64,000 nt of DNA. Origin: Methylobacterium nonmethylotrophicum (GTDB lineage Bacteria; Pseudomonadota; Alphaproteobacteria; Rhizobiales; Beijerinckiaceae). The notes under the pieces were generated by a model. The model made no database searches. It had not been told where the DNA came from and worked only from the letters and a program-made list of their open reading frames with translations. The translations under genes were made by a program, and so were the position numbers. The stretch's first letter is position 1. The number at the start of each line of letters is the position of its first letter. The stretch spans positions 1 through 64,000 of the forward strand of contig NZ_SRLB01000025.1 in the NCBI RefSeq assembly GCF_004745635.1, given 5' to 3'. This document shows, piece after piece, positions 23,243 to 31,283 of this stretch.

Positions 23243-24871
23243 CTACTTCTTCTTGCCGAAGGGGAGGCCGCCGAGGCCGGGCAGGCCCGGGAGCTTGCCG
23301 CCTAAGCCCGGCAGGACCGGGGCGGGGGCCTTGCCGGCGGCGGGGCCGGCCGGCGCCTTCCCGCCGGGCATCTTGCCGGCGGGACCGCCGAGGCCGGGCG
23401 GCATCGGCGGAAGGGTGGTGCCGGGCGGCAGGGCCTTCTGCATCTCGGCGAGCATCTCGGGCGTGGGCTGGGGCAGGCCGCCCATCATCTTGCCCAATCC
23501 CCCCATTCCGCCGCCCATGCCGCCCCCGCCGAGGCCGAACATGCTGCCGAGCGCCTGGCCGATGCCGCGCTTGCCCGAGCCCATGGCCTTCATCATGTCG
23601 GCCATGGTCCGGTGCATCTTGAGGAGCTTGTTGATCTCCGAGACGTCGACGCCGGCGCCCTTCGCCACGCGCTTCTTGCGCGAGGCCTTCAGCACGTCGG
23701 GGTTGCGCCGCTCCTCGGGGGTCATCGACGAGATGATGGCGCGCTGGCGCTTGAACATCTTCTCGTCGAGGTTGGCGCCCTCGACCTGCTTCTTGATCTG
23801 GCCCATGCCGGGCAGCATGCCCATCAGGCCGCCGATGCCGCCCATCTTCTCCATCTGGGCGAGCTGCATCGACAGGTCGTCGAGGTCGAACTTGCCCTTG
23901 CGCATCTTCTCGGCGACGCGCAGGGCCTGTTCCTGGTCGATGGTCTCGGCCGCCTTCTCGACGAGCGAGACGATGTCGCCCATGCCGAGGATGCGGTTGG
24001 CGACGCGGGCGGGATGGAACTCCTCGAGCGCGTCGACCTTCTCGCCGGTGCCGACGAGCTTGATCGGCTTGCCGGTGACCGCCCGCATCGAGAGCGCCGC
24101 GCCGCCGCGGGAATCGCCGTCCATGCGGGTGAGCACGATGCCGGTGACGCCGAGCCGCCCGTCGAAGGCACGCGCCGTGTTGACCGCGTCCTGGCCGGTG
24201 AGCGCGTCGGCGACGAGCAGCACCTCGTGCGGGTTCGTCGCCGCCTTGACGTCGGCGGCCTCCTGCATCAGCGCCTCGTCGAGGGTGACGCGGCCGGCGG
24301 TGTCGAGCATCACCACGTCGAAGCCGCCCAGGCGCGCGGCCTCCATGGCGCGCCGGGCGATCTGCACCGCCGACTGGCCGGCGACGATCGGCAGCGATTC
24401 GACGCCCACCTGCTTGGCCAGCACCGCCAGCTGCTCCATCGCAGCCGGGCGGCGGGTGTCGAGGGAGGCGAGCAGCACCCGGCGCTTGTCGCGCTGGGTC
24501 AGGCGGCGGGCGATCTTGGCCGTGGTGGTGGTCTTGCCCGAGCCCTGCAGGCCGACCATCAGGATGCCGACCGGGGCGGGCGCGTTGAGGTCGATGATGC
24601 CGGCCTCGCCGCCCAGCATCGCCACGAGCTGGTCGTTGACGATCTTCACGACCATCTGGCCGGGCGTCACCGACTTCAGCACGACGGCGCCGACCGCCTG
24701 CTCGCGCACCTTCTCGGTGAAGGCGCGCACGACCTCGAGGGCGACGTCGGCCTCCAGCAGGGCGCGGCGCACCTCGCGCAGGGCGGCGGTGACGTCGGCC
24801 TCGGTCAGGGCGCCGCGGCGGGTCAGCCCGGACAGGATGCCGGAGAGGCGGTCGGAGAGGCCTTCGAACAT
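23243..24871 (-). CDS. ffh: Signal recognition particle protein Ffh
   Basis: Ffh (SRP54) binds 4.5S RNA and signal sequences of nascent membrane proteins and docks with FtsY. The 542-residue product has the N domain (MFEGLSDRLSGILSGLTRRG) and the G domain with GLQGSGKTTTTAKIA at about 107-121, DTRRPAAMEQL, DTAGR and TRMDGDSRGGAAL. The Met-rich M domain follows (MQLAQMEKMGGIGGLMGMLPG, SSMTPEERRNPD). A Gly/Pro/Leu-rich tail of about 70 residues extends past the normal end. The ATG at 24871 gives the family N-terminus, although the frame is open far upstream. First gene of the ffh-rpsP-rimM block. Confidence 0.98.
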   Translation of the reverse strand: MFEGLSDRLSGILSGLTRRGALTEADVTAALREVRRALLEADVALEVVRAFTEKVREQAVGAVVLKSVTPGQMVVKIVNDQLVAMLGGEAGIIDLNAPAPVGILMVGLQGSGKTTTTAKIARRLTQRDKRRVLLASLDTRRPAAMEQLAVLAKQVGVESLPIVAGQSAVQIARRAMEAARLGGFDVVMLDTAGRVTLDEALMQEAADVKAATNPHEVLLVADALTGQDAVNTARAFDGRLGVTGIVLTRMDGDSRGGAALSMRAVTGKPIKLVGTGEKVDALEEFHPARVANRILGMGDIVSLVEKAAETIDQEQALRVAEKMRKGKFDLDDLSMQLAQMEKMGGIGGLMGMLPGMGQIKKQVEGANLDEKMFKRQRAIISSMTPEERRNPDVLKASRKKRVAKGAGVDVSEINKLLKMHRTMADMMKAMGSGKRGIGQALGSMFGLGGGGMGGGMGGLGKMMGGLPQPTPEMLAEMQKALPPGTTLPPMPPGLGGPAGKMPGGKAPAGPAAGKAPAPVLPGLGGKLPGLPGLGGLPFGKKK

Positions 24872-24891
24872 GCGCGTCAGTCTCCGGGGGA

Positions 24892-25113
24892 CTACTCGTC
24901 GACGCCCGCGGAGGCGGCGCGCCGGGCCTGGAGGGCGCCCTCGAAGTGGTTCAGCGCCCGCTCGAACTTGTCGCGGCAGCCCGGGTTGCAGAAGCCCACG
25001 ACCGCGCCGTTGTAGAGCGTCAGCGAATCGGCCGCGATCGGCTTGCCCGACCACGGGCAGAGCTCGTTCACCGCGTCCTCGATGCGCAACCGCGCGTGGT
25101 CCGTCCTGGTCAT
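24892..25113 (-). CDS. Small zinc-binding (YHS/TRASH-like) protein
   Basis: The 73-residue product starts MTRTDHARLRIEDAVNELCP. It has the metal-binding pattern CPWSGKPIAADSLTLYNG, then VVGFCNPGCRDKFERA, that is Cys-Pro-x-Ser-Gly and Cys-x3-Cys, as in YHS/TRASH-like domains. Short proteins of exactly this type are often labelled glutathione S-transferase in alphaproteobacterial databases, but nothing of that fold is present. It probably binds one Zn. It lies 20 bases upstream of ffh on the same strand and may be cotranscribed. The open frame to 25215 is not conserved-looking; ATG 25113 is preferred. Confidence 0.75.
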   Translation of the reverse strand: MTRTDHARLRIEDAVNELCPWSGKPIAADSLTLYNGAVVGFCNPGCRDKFERALNHFEGALQARRAASAGVDE

Positions 25114-25355
25114 CCGGTGCCCTGCGGGCCGCCCCTGCGGCGGCCGGTCGAGAGACGCCGCCCGAAGGGGCGGCCAGGAGGGCCCGCGCAACGCCGTTCG
25201 CGCCCGAGGGCGCATCGCGCTGTCGGGCGTTGACCTCCGGCCTCACGGGCCGGTCGGCGTCGAGACGAGACCTCGTCTTGAGGAGCCGGGGCCTATCGGC
25301 CCGCGCGGGAAATGTCAACGCGCATCGGGCGGCGCGGGCGGCACCGGGAGACCCA

Positions 25356-25371
25356 TTTACCTCTCCTTAAC
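25356..25371. promoter_or_regulatory. CtrA-like box
   Basis: TTTA-N7-TTAAC at 25356-25371 differs at one base from the CtrA consensus TTAA-N7-TTAAC. A further GGTTAA at 25381-25386 makes TTAACC-N8-GGTTAA an inverted repeat. It lies 45-60 bases upstream of the coiled-coil gene at 25416, where a cell-cycle regulator could act. The consensus is established for Caulobacter and relatives; its use here is inference. Confidence 0.4.
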
Positions 25372-25415
25372 CATGCGGGCGGTTAATTCGGGAACAGATT
25401 CGCAGGAGATGCGGC

Positions 25416-25871
25416 GTGTCCGATCCCGCTTTGAAGACGCAGACCACCGCCGCGATGCGGCAGCCCTCGGGTCCGCTGCAGGACTGGCTCGCCACCCTCT
25501 CGCGGATCGACACCGCCGACCAGGCCCGGGCGGCGCCGCGCCGGCCGGCCGAGGCCCCGCCGGCCTGGGAGCCGCGCATCGTCGCCCCGGCCCAGGCCGC
25601 TCCGCAGCCCGAGGCGCCGGCCCCGACGGCCTACGAGGCGGAGCAGGACGACCTCGCCGCGCTCATGGCCGAGAACATGATGCTCAAGAACCGGCTGCGC
25701 CTGGAGCACGGGCGCTTCGACGAGCTGCAGGCCGCCCTGGCCGAGGAGCTGCGGGCCCTGCGCTCCCACGTGCAGCAGGAGATCGACCGGGCCGAGGAGC
25801 TGCGCGCCGAGCGCGACCTGTGGATGGCCCGCGCCGAGGCCCTGGCCCAGCCGCTGTTCCAGCGCCGCTGA
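25416..25871 (+). CDS. Hypothetical coiled-coil protein
   Basis: The 151-residue product starts at GTG 25416 with AGGAGAT eight bases upstream. The N-terminal half is Pro/Ala-rich and probably disordered. The C-terminal half (from DDLAALMAENMMLKNRLRLE) is a heptad-patterned helix continuing through LQAALAEELRALRSHVQQEI to LWMARAEALAQPLFQRR. There is no signal or membrane segment. I do not recognise the family. A CtrA-like box lies just upstream, which hints at cell-cycle-linked expression. The long antiparallel frames over it are shadows. Confidence 0.68.
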   Translation: MSDPALKTQTTAAMRQPSGPLQDWLATLSRIDTADQARAAPRRPAEAPPAWEPRIVAPAQAAPQPEAPAPTAYEAEQDDLAALMAENMMLKNRLRLEHGRFDELQAALAEELRALRSHVQQEIDRAEELRAERDLWMARAEALAQPLFQRR

Positions 25872-26017
25872 TCCTCGCGCCGAGGAACGGCCCCGGCCGG
25901 GCCCGCTCTCCACCGCCCGGCCGAGGCACGCCTCACGATCCGGGACCCGATGCGGCAGGGCGCCGGCGCGGCGCCCGCATTCCCGTCCGGCGCAAAATGC
26001 TCTAGAGCGGCGCCGTC

Positions 26018-27127
26018 ATGTCGCACAACAGCTTCGGCCACCTCTTCCGCGTCACCACCTTCGGCGAGAGCCACGGGCCCGCCCTCGGCTGCGTCGTCGA
26101 CGGCTGCCCGCCGCTGATCCCGCTCGAGGCGGCGGAGATCCAGGCCGAGCTCGACCGCCGCCGTCCCGGCCAGTCGCGCTTCACCACCCAGCGCCAGGAG
26201 CCGGACCAGGTCCGCATCCTCTCGGGCGTCTTCTCCGACGAGCGCACGGCGGGGCGCCAGCTCACCACCGGCACGCCGATCGCCCTGATGATCGAGAACG
26301 TCGACCAGCGCTCGAAGGACTATTCCGAGATCCGCGACAGCTACCGGCCCGGCCACGCCGACTACGCCTACGACGCCAAGTACGGCATCCGCGACTATCG
26401 CGGCGGCGGCCGCTCCTCGGCGCGCGAGACCGCCGCCCGGGTGGCGGCGGGCGCGATCGCCCGCAAGGTTCTGTCCGGCGTGACGATCCGCGGCGCCCTG
26501 GTGCAGATCGGCCCGCACGGCATCGACCGCGCCCGGTTCGACTGGGACGAGGTGAGCAACAACCCGTTCTTCTGCCCCGACGCGGTCGCGGCGGCGCAAT
26601 GGGCCGCGTATCTCGACGGCATCCGCAAGGCCGGCTCGTCGGTGGGCGCCGTGATCGAGGTCGTGGCCGAGGGCGTGCCGGCCGGCCTCGGCGCCCCGGT
26701 CTACGGCAAGCTCGACGCGGATCTCGCCGCCGCCATGATGTCGATCAACGCCGTCAAGGGCGTCGAGATCGGCGACGGCTTCGCGGCCGCCTCCTTGCGC
26801 GGCGAGGAGAATGCCGACGAGATGCGCCCCGGCAACGACGGCCGCCCGCTCTTCCTCGCCAACCATGCCGGCGGGGTGCTCGGCGGCATCTCGACCGGCC
26901 AGCCGCTGGTCTGCCGCTTCGCCGTCAAGCCGACCTCCTCGATCCTGACGCCGCGGGCCTCCGTGACCCGCGACAACCGGCCCGTCGACGTGCTGACCAA
27001 GGGCCGCCACGACCCCTGCGTCGGCATCCGGGCGGTGCCGGTGGGAGAGGCGATGATGGCCTGCGTGCTGGCCGATCACCTCCTGCGCCATCGCGGCCAG
27101 GTCGGATCGGGATTTCAGCCCGGCTGA
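26018..27127 (+). CDS. aroC: Chorismate synthase
   Basis: AroC converts 5-enolpyruvylshikimate-3-phosphate to chorismate with reduced FMN as cofactor, the last common step to aromatic amino acids, folate and quinones. The 369-residue protein carries the family signatures GESHGPALGCVVDGCPP near residue 16, GGGRSSARETAARVAAGAIA near 128, and a C-terminal KPTSSILTPRASV. Length and start are typical. Its need for reduced flavin is notable, because the next gene downstream (54 bases away, same strand) makes a riboflavin precursor. Confidence 0.98.
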   Translation: MSHNSFGHLFRVTTFGESHGPALGCVVDGCPPLIPLEAAEIQAELDRRRPGQSRFTTQRQEPDQVRILSGVFSDERTAGRQLTTGTPIALMIENVDQRSKDYSEIRDSYRPGHADYAYDAKYGIRDYRGGGRSSARETAARVAAGAIARKVLSGVTIRGALVQIGPHGIDRARFDWDEVSNNPFFCPDAVAAAQWAAYLDGIRKAGSSVGAVIEVVAEGVPAGLGAPVYGKLDADLAAAMMSINAVKGVEIGDGFAAASLRGEENADEMRPGNDGRPLFLANHAGGVLGGISTGQPLVCRFAVKPTSSILTPRASVTRDNRPVDVLTKGRHDPCVGIRAVPVGEAMMACVLADHLLRHRGQVGSGFQPG

Positions 27128-27135
27128 ACGGTGCG

Positions 27136-27160
27136 CCGATTTCAGTTTGACTGAAATCGG
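27136..27160. promoter_or_regulatory. Perfect 11-bp inverted repeat upstream of ribB(X), candidate operator
   Basis: CCGATTTCAGT (27136-27146) and ACTGAAATCGG (27150-27160) are perfect inverted repeats around TTG. The site fills most of the 53-base gap between aroC and the HTH-ribB gene and ends 20 bases before its GTG. It is AT-richer than its surroundings and has no T-tract, so it is a poor terminator. A dimeric HTH protein, perhaps the product of the next gene, could bind it. A regulatory RNA hairpin is the alternative. Confidence 0.6.
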
Positions 27161-27180
27161 AGTCAGGCTATGACGGGCGG

Positions 27181-28497
27181 GTGAAACTCGGCGACTGGCT
27201 CCGGCAGCAGGGCGTGACCCGCCTCGACTTCGCGCGGCGCTGCGGGCTCTCGCCCGCGGCGGTGACGGGCCTGTGCAACAACCCCGAGCCCTGGCTCTCG
27301 CGGGAGACGGCCGCCGCCGTGGCGCGGGCGACCGGCGGCGCCGTCACCCCCAACGACTTCCTGGGGAAGGATCTACTGGGGCTCGGCCCCCCGGGACAGG
27401 AGATGCCCGTGACCCACGCATCGATCATCGAGGCCCTCGACGCCTTCGCCCGCGGCGAGATCGTGATCGTCACCGACGACGACGACCGCGAGAACGAGGG
27501 CGACCTCGTCGTCGCCGCCTCGCTCTGCACGCCGGAGAAGATGGCGTTCATCATCCGCAACACCTGCGGCATCGTCTGCGCGCCGATCACCGCCGCGGAG
27601 GCCAAGCGCCTGCGCCTCGAGCCGATGGTGGCCTCGAACGACGCGCCGCTCGGCACCGCCTTCACGGTCACGGTCGACGTCAAGCACGGGCTCACCACCG
27701 GCATCTCGGCCGAGCAGCGCTGCAACACCGTGCGGGCGCTCGCCAACGGCAACATGGGGGCGACCGACTTCGTGCGCCCGGGCCACGTCTTCCCGCTGAT
27801 CGCCCGCGACGGCGGCGTGCTGATGCGCTCCGGCCATACCGAGGCCGCCGTCGACCTCTGCCGGCTGACGAAGCTCCCGCCGGTCGGCGTCATCTGCGAG
27901 CTGGCCAACGACGACGGCACCGTGATGAAGGGGCCACAGATCACCGCCTTCGCGGCCCAGCACGGCCTGAAGCAGATCTCGGTCGCCGAGCTGATCGCCT
28001 ACCGGCAGGCGCGCGAGAAGCTGGTCGAGCGGGTGGGCAGCTTCCCGGTCAGGACCGAGTGGGGGGAGCTGACCGGCTACGCCTACACCACGCCCTTCGA
28101 GCCGATGCAGCAATTCGCCTTCGTGCACGGCCGCATCGGCGAGGGCCGCGACGTGCTGGTGCGGCTGCACCGCTCGAACGTGGTGGCGGACGTGATCGAG
28201 GGCGGCCGCACCATCGAGGCGGTGATGCGCCGCTTCGCCCAGGAGGGCCGCGGCGTCCTGGTCTACCTGCGCGACGGCACCGCCGGCGTGCCGCTGTCGC
28301 AATTGCCCGACGGCGCCGGCGAGGACGGGGCCGAGGCGGCCCGCGTGCGCCAGTGGCGCGAGGTGGGCTTGGGCGCCCAGATCCTGCGCGATCTCGGCGT
28401 GGTCTCGATCCGCAACATCTCGAGCGCGGCGCGCTCCTATGTCGGCCTGTCGGGCTTCGGCATCGAGATCGTCGGCGACGTGCCGGTGGAGGGGTAG
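27181..28497 (+). CDS. ribB: HTH-domain fusion of 3,4-dihydroxy-2-butanone-4-phosphate synthase with a degenerate GTP cyclohydrolase II domain (RibBX type)
   Basis: The enzyme part makes the four-carbon precursor of riboflavin from ribulose 5-phosphate. The 438-residue product has three parts. Residues 1-62 form an XRE-like helix-turn-helix (DWLRQQGVTRLDFARRCGLS, then PAAVTGLCNNPEPWLS). Residues about 80-285 are RibB with DDDRENEGD and LMRSGHTEAAVDL. The C-terminal part resembles GTP cyclohydrolase II but lacks the zinc cysteines (RSNVVADVIEGG where the enzyme has a Cys-rich loop), as in RibBX proteins. The start is GTG 27181, overlapping a five-codon ATG frame. AGGAG at 27398 before GTG 27409 could start a shorter, HTH-free enzyme. 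The palindrome at 27136 is a likely target. Confidence 0.9.
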   Translation: MKLGDWLRQQGVTRLDFARRCGLSPAAVTGLCNNPEPWLSRETAAAVARATGGAVTPNDFLGKDLLGLGPPGQEMPVTHASIIEALDAFARGEIVIVTDDDDRENEGDLVVAASLCTPEKMAFIIRNTCGIVCAPITAAEAKRLRLEPMVASNDAPLGTAFTVTVDVKHGLTTGISAEQRCNTVRALANGNMGATDFVRPGHVFPLIARDGGVLMRSGHTEAAVDLCRLTKLPPVGVICELANDDGTVMKGPQITAFAAQHGLKQISVAELIAYRQAREKLVERVGSFPVRTEWGELTGYAYTTPFEPMQQFAFVHGRIGEGRDVLVRLHRSNVVADVIEGGRTIEAVMRRFAQEGRGVLVYLRDGTAGVPLSQLPDGAGEDGAEAARVRQWREVGLGAQILRDLGVVSIRNISSAARSYVGLSGFGIEIVGDVPVEG

Positions 28498-28504
28498 GGG
28501 CGCC

Positions 28505-28588
28505 GGCCGCGTCGTCCCGGCATGCGGGAGCCCGTTCGCCGGACGACGCGGCCCGGCAGGGACCCGGAGCGGCGCCCGGTCGGGCGCC
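28505..28588. terminator. Two hairpins between convergent ribB(X) and the deacetylase gene
   Basis: GGCCGCGTCGTCC (28505-28517) pairs with GGACGACGCGGCC (28541-28553), 13 bp, across 23 bases. GGCGCCCG (28571-28578) pairs with CGGGCGCC (28581-28588). Neither has a T-tract. Their position between two stop codons facing each other suggests bidirectional termination, or an extragenic palindrome. Confidence 0.5.
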
Positions 28589-28591
28589 GCC

Positions 28592-29521
28592 TCACCGCCC
28601 CATCAGGGTCTCGACATGGGCGGCGACCGACCTCGACAGACCGACGAGGTCGTAGCCGCCCTCCAGCAGCGACACCACCCGGCCGCCGCAGCGCCGGTCG
28701 GCGACGCCCATCACCTCGCGCGTCGCCCAGGCGAAGTCGGCCTCCGTCAGTTTCAGGTTGGCGAGCGGATCGCGCCAATGGGCGTCGAACCCGGCCGAGA
28801 TCACGATCAGGTCGGGCCGGAACGCGTCGAGGCGCGGCAGCACCCCGTGCGCGAAGGCCTCCCGGAAGGTGTCGCCGTCGTCGCCGGCATGCAGCGGCAC
28901 GTTGACGATGGTGTCGTGCTCGCCGCGCTCGGAAGGAGCGCCGGTGCCGGGATAGAGCGGCATCTGGTGGGTGGAGGCGTAGAGCACGCTGGCATCGTCC
29001 CAGAAGATGTCCTGCGAGCCGTTGCCGTGGTGGACGTCCCAGTCGACGAGCGCGACCCGGGCGGCGCCGTGGTGCTTCCGGGCGTGGCGCGCCGCCACCG
29101 CCGCGGTGTTGAACAGGCAGAAGCCCATGGCGCGGGTGCGCTCGGCGTGGTGGCCGGGCGGGCGCATCGCCGCGAAGGCGTTGGCGACGCGGCCCCCCAT
29201 CACCTCGTCGACCGCGCGGGTCGCGGCCCCGAGCGCCCTCAGGGCCGCCTCGAGCGAGCCCCGGGACATCACCGTGTCGGAATCGATCGCCACCAGGCCC
29301 TCGTCGGGGGCGGCCGCCGCGATCGCCGCGACGTAGTTCTCCGGGTGCGCCAGGCCTGCGACCGCGAGGTCGGCCAGCGGCGCCTGCTCGCGCACCAGGG
29401 CGGCGAATCGCTCGTCCTCCAGCACCCGCTCGATCACCCGGATCCGGTCGGCCCGCTCGGGATGGCCCGGCGGCGTGGCGTGGTCGAGGGAGGCCGGATG
29501 GCAGAGATACAGCGTCGTCAT
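28592..29521 (-). CDS. Histone deacetylase-like (HDAC/AcuC superfamily) amidohydrolase, copy 1
   Basis: The 309-residue protein belongs to the class II HDAC-like bacterial group, zinc amidohydrolases acting on acetyl-lysine, acetylpolyamines or similar. Key features are HPERADRI near residue 20, PPGHHAERTRAMGFCLFN with the His pair at 124-125, and the zinc ligands Asp162 and His164 in VDWDVHHGNGSQ. A further metal Asp lies in SAGFDAHWRDPLANL, and LEGGYDL near residue 290 supplies the Gly-rich loop before the catalytic Tyr. All catalytic residues are present. The substrate is unknown; no acetyltransferase or polyamine gene is next to it. A second, distant homologue is at 62949. Confidence 0.93.
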   Translation of the reverse strand: MTTLYLCHPASLDHATPPGHPERADRIRVIERVLEDERFAALVREQAPLADLAVAGLAHPENYVAAIAAAAPDEGLVAIDSDTVMSRGSLEAALRALGAATRAVDEVMGGRVANAFAAMRPPGHHAERTRAMGFCLFNTAAVAARHARKHHGAARVALVDWDVHHGNGSQDIFWDDASVLYASTHQMPLYPGTGAPSERGEHDTIVNVPLHAGDDGDTFREAFAHGVLPRLDAFRPDLIVISAGFDAHWRDPLANLKLTEADFAWATREVMGVADRRCGGRVVSLLEGGYDLVGLSRSVAAHVETLMGR

Positions 29522-29737
29522 CGTGCCTTGAAGCCCGCGTCAAGCGTTCCACCCGGCCCGGTCGCGCGACCGGCCCGTCCCCGGCGACACCGTGGCAGGG
29601 CCATGGCCCGGACGCAACACAGGCCGCCCATCTCGCCTCTGCCCGTCCACCTGCGCTTCGCGCGCTAACAGCCACGCTCTACGGTGGGGCCACGACTGAT
29701 TCGCGGGCGCGCCCGCATCCGGAAGGTTGTCTCGACC

Positions 29738-30337
29738 ATGCGCCGCCCCCGCCTCGCCCTCGCGATCGCTCTGTCCGGGGTCGTCCTGGCGCTGCCGGGC
29801 TGCCAGTACCGCGCCACGCCCGATCCCGAATTGTCGGCCAAGGACAAGGAGTGGATGGCGATGGTGCCGGAGCCCGAGATCGACCGGCGCTTCGCCCGCT
29901 ACATGATCGACGACCCGACCGGCGAGGCGCCCGGCACGATCGTGGTCGAGACCAAGGAACGCCAGCTCTACTACGTCCTGCCCGACCGCAAGGCGATCCG
30001 CTACGGCGTGACCGTCGGCGACGAGGCCTATGGCTGGAACGGCACGGCGCGGATCTTCCGCAAGGCCGCCTGGCCGGACTGGCACCCGCCGGCCGAGATG
30101 ATCAAGCGCTGGCCCCATGTCCACGCGATGCAGGGCGGTCCCGCGAACCCGCTCGGCGCCCGCGCCCTCTACCTGGCGGATGCCAGCGGCAAGGACACGC
30201 TCTACCGCATCCACGGCACCAACGAGCCGGAGCGGATCGGCCAGGCGGCCTCCTCGGGCTGCATCCGCATGCGCAACATCGACGTGGTCGACCTGTACAA
30301 CCGGGTCGGGGCGGACGCGAAGGTGATCGTGCGGTAG
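29738..30337 (+). CDS. L,D-transpeptidase (YkuD) lipoprotein
   Basis: L,D-transpeptidases form 3-3 crosslinks in peptidoglycan or attach proteins to it. The 199-residue product has a lipoprotein signal with lipobox LALPGC (Cys22) and so should be membrane-anchored in the periplasm. The YkuD domain spans residues about 65-199: TIVVETKERQLYYVLPDRKA, His159 in YRIHGTNEPERIG, and catalytic Cys175 in SSGCIRMRNIDVVDLY. The motif is intact. This compact type without LysM is abundant in Rhizobiales, which use many 3-3 links. GGAAGG precedes ATG 29738. It stands alone. Confidence 0.95.
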   Translation: MRRPRLALAIALSGVVLALPGCQYRATPDPELSAKDKEWMAMVPEPEIDRRFARYMIDDPTGEAPGTIVVETKERQLYYVLPDRKAIRYGVTVGDEAYGWNGTARIFRKAAWPDWHPPAEMIKRWPHVHAMQGGPANPLGARALYLADASGKDTLYRIHGTNEPERIGQAASSGCIRMRNIDVVDLYNRVGADAKVIVR

Positions 30338-30428
30338 GGCGTCCGGCCGGGCGGGACCCGCGAGCGGCGCCCCGCCGCGGGCCGTGGCGTTCGCCGCCCG
30401 TCAGGGCGGACCGCCGCGAACGGGACGT

Positions 30429-30944
30429 TCACGCGAAGAGGTCGCGCAAGCTTCGGGGGGATTGGTAGCCGAGGGCACGAGCGGATGAGCCGATCCCGTT
30501 CCGGTTCTTGGCATTCTGCAGGTTCACGTTCTGCAGGTTCGCCGCTTCGCCGGCGAGGTCTGCCTCCCTGACCGCGCCGGGGCCGCCGGTCGTGACCGCT
30601 GCCGGCTGGCTTTTCGGCGAAGCGCGCGATCCACCGGCCTCTTCCTCGGCTGCGCCGGCCTGGTTCGCGGCCGGGTGGGTTCCTTCTTCCTGCGGCTGCT
30701 CGTGAGACGGCGCGGCTTGCAGCGTGAGAATGGTGGTCAGCGAGACCCGATCGGCCGGTGCAGGTGACCAGATGATGCTCTGCGGCGCGGAGGATGCCGG
30801 CGTGATCGTCTTCGAGGAGCCGGTCTTCTCCTGATCCGTCGCAGAGCCGGCATGGGCTGGACCGGGCTCCGCCGGCACGACCGCGGAGAATGTCCTCAAT
30901 CGCGCAAGGGAGGTCAAACTCGAAAAGGACGTGAGGCTTGCCAT
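30429..30944 (-). CDS. Hypothetical protein, low complexity
   Basis: A 171-codon frame starts MASLTSFSSLTSLARLRTFS, with GAGATCGAGAG just upstream of the ATG. The middle is Ser/Ala/Pro/Gln-rich, and the C-terminal part contains NLQNVNLQNAKNRNG and ends SPRSLRDLFA. There is no signal peptide of standard form and no known domain. Codon use is less GC-biased at third positions than in neighbours, suggesting recent acquisition or a non-coding frame. It lies between two better-supported genes and faces the L,D-transpeptidase gene. I keep it as a tentative gene. Confidence 0.45.
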   Translation of the reverse strand: MASLTSFSSLTSLARLRTFSAVVPAEPGPAHAGSATDQEKTGSSKTITPASSAPQSIIWSPAPADRVSLTTILTLQAAPSHEQPQEEGTHPAANQAGAAEEEAGGSRASPKSQPAAVTTGGPGAVREADLAGEAANLQNVNLQNAKNRNGIGSSARALGYQSPRSLRDLFA

Positions 30945-31283
30945 TCTCTCGATCTCCCGACGGACAGAGGATGCGTCCGGACCTCGGCATTGAGCATCGC
31001 CGCAGCCTTCTCCAGGATACGGGATGCTTCATTGTTCTCTCGTGCGGGCGATGCATCGCATTGTAACGATCGGGCACGGGTTCGGGCGACGGCCATCGTT
31101 TGACGCGCACGCCGTTCAAGGGCCTCGCGATGGGGCGTTCGACGGCGCTCGGGCCAGCACGGCCCGGTCGTTTCAAGCCGGCCGGGTGTCTCTCGCGAAG
31201 CCTTCCGACCGCCACCGTCGTTCGCCGCGGCGGCGTCGGCGCAGCAGGCGTGTGAGGATCCATCGAGAGCGCCGGACCGGCTC
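30945..31283. other. 339-base stretch without a supported gene
   Basis: The sequence has patches of lower GC than its surroundings (30950-31080). Open frames on both strands are short and lack recognisable domains. It should contain the promoter of the hypothetical gene to its left and the end of the caspase-operon transcript from its right. No terminator hairpin was identified. Confidence 0.45.

Noticed and set aside
24892..25113. Glutathione S-transferase annotation for the short protein upstream of ffh
   Set aside because: The product is 73 residues with a Cys-rich metal site and has no thioredoxin-like or GST helical domain.
27128..27180. FMN riboswitch upstream of ribB(X)
   Set aside because: The gap to aroC is only 53 bases and is filled by a simple palindrome; none of the conserved RFN segments is present.
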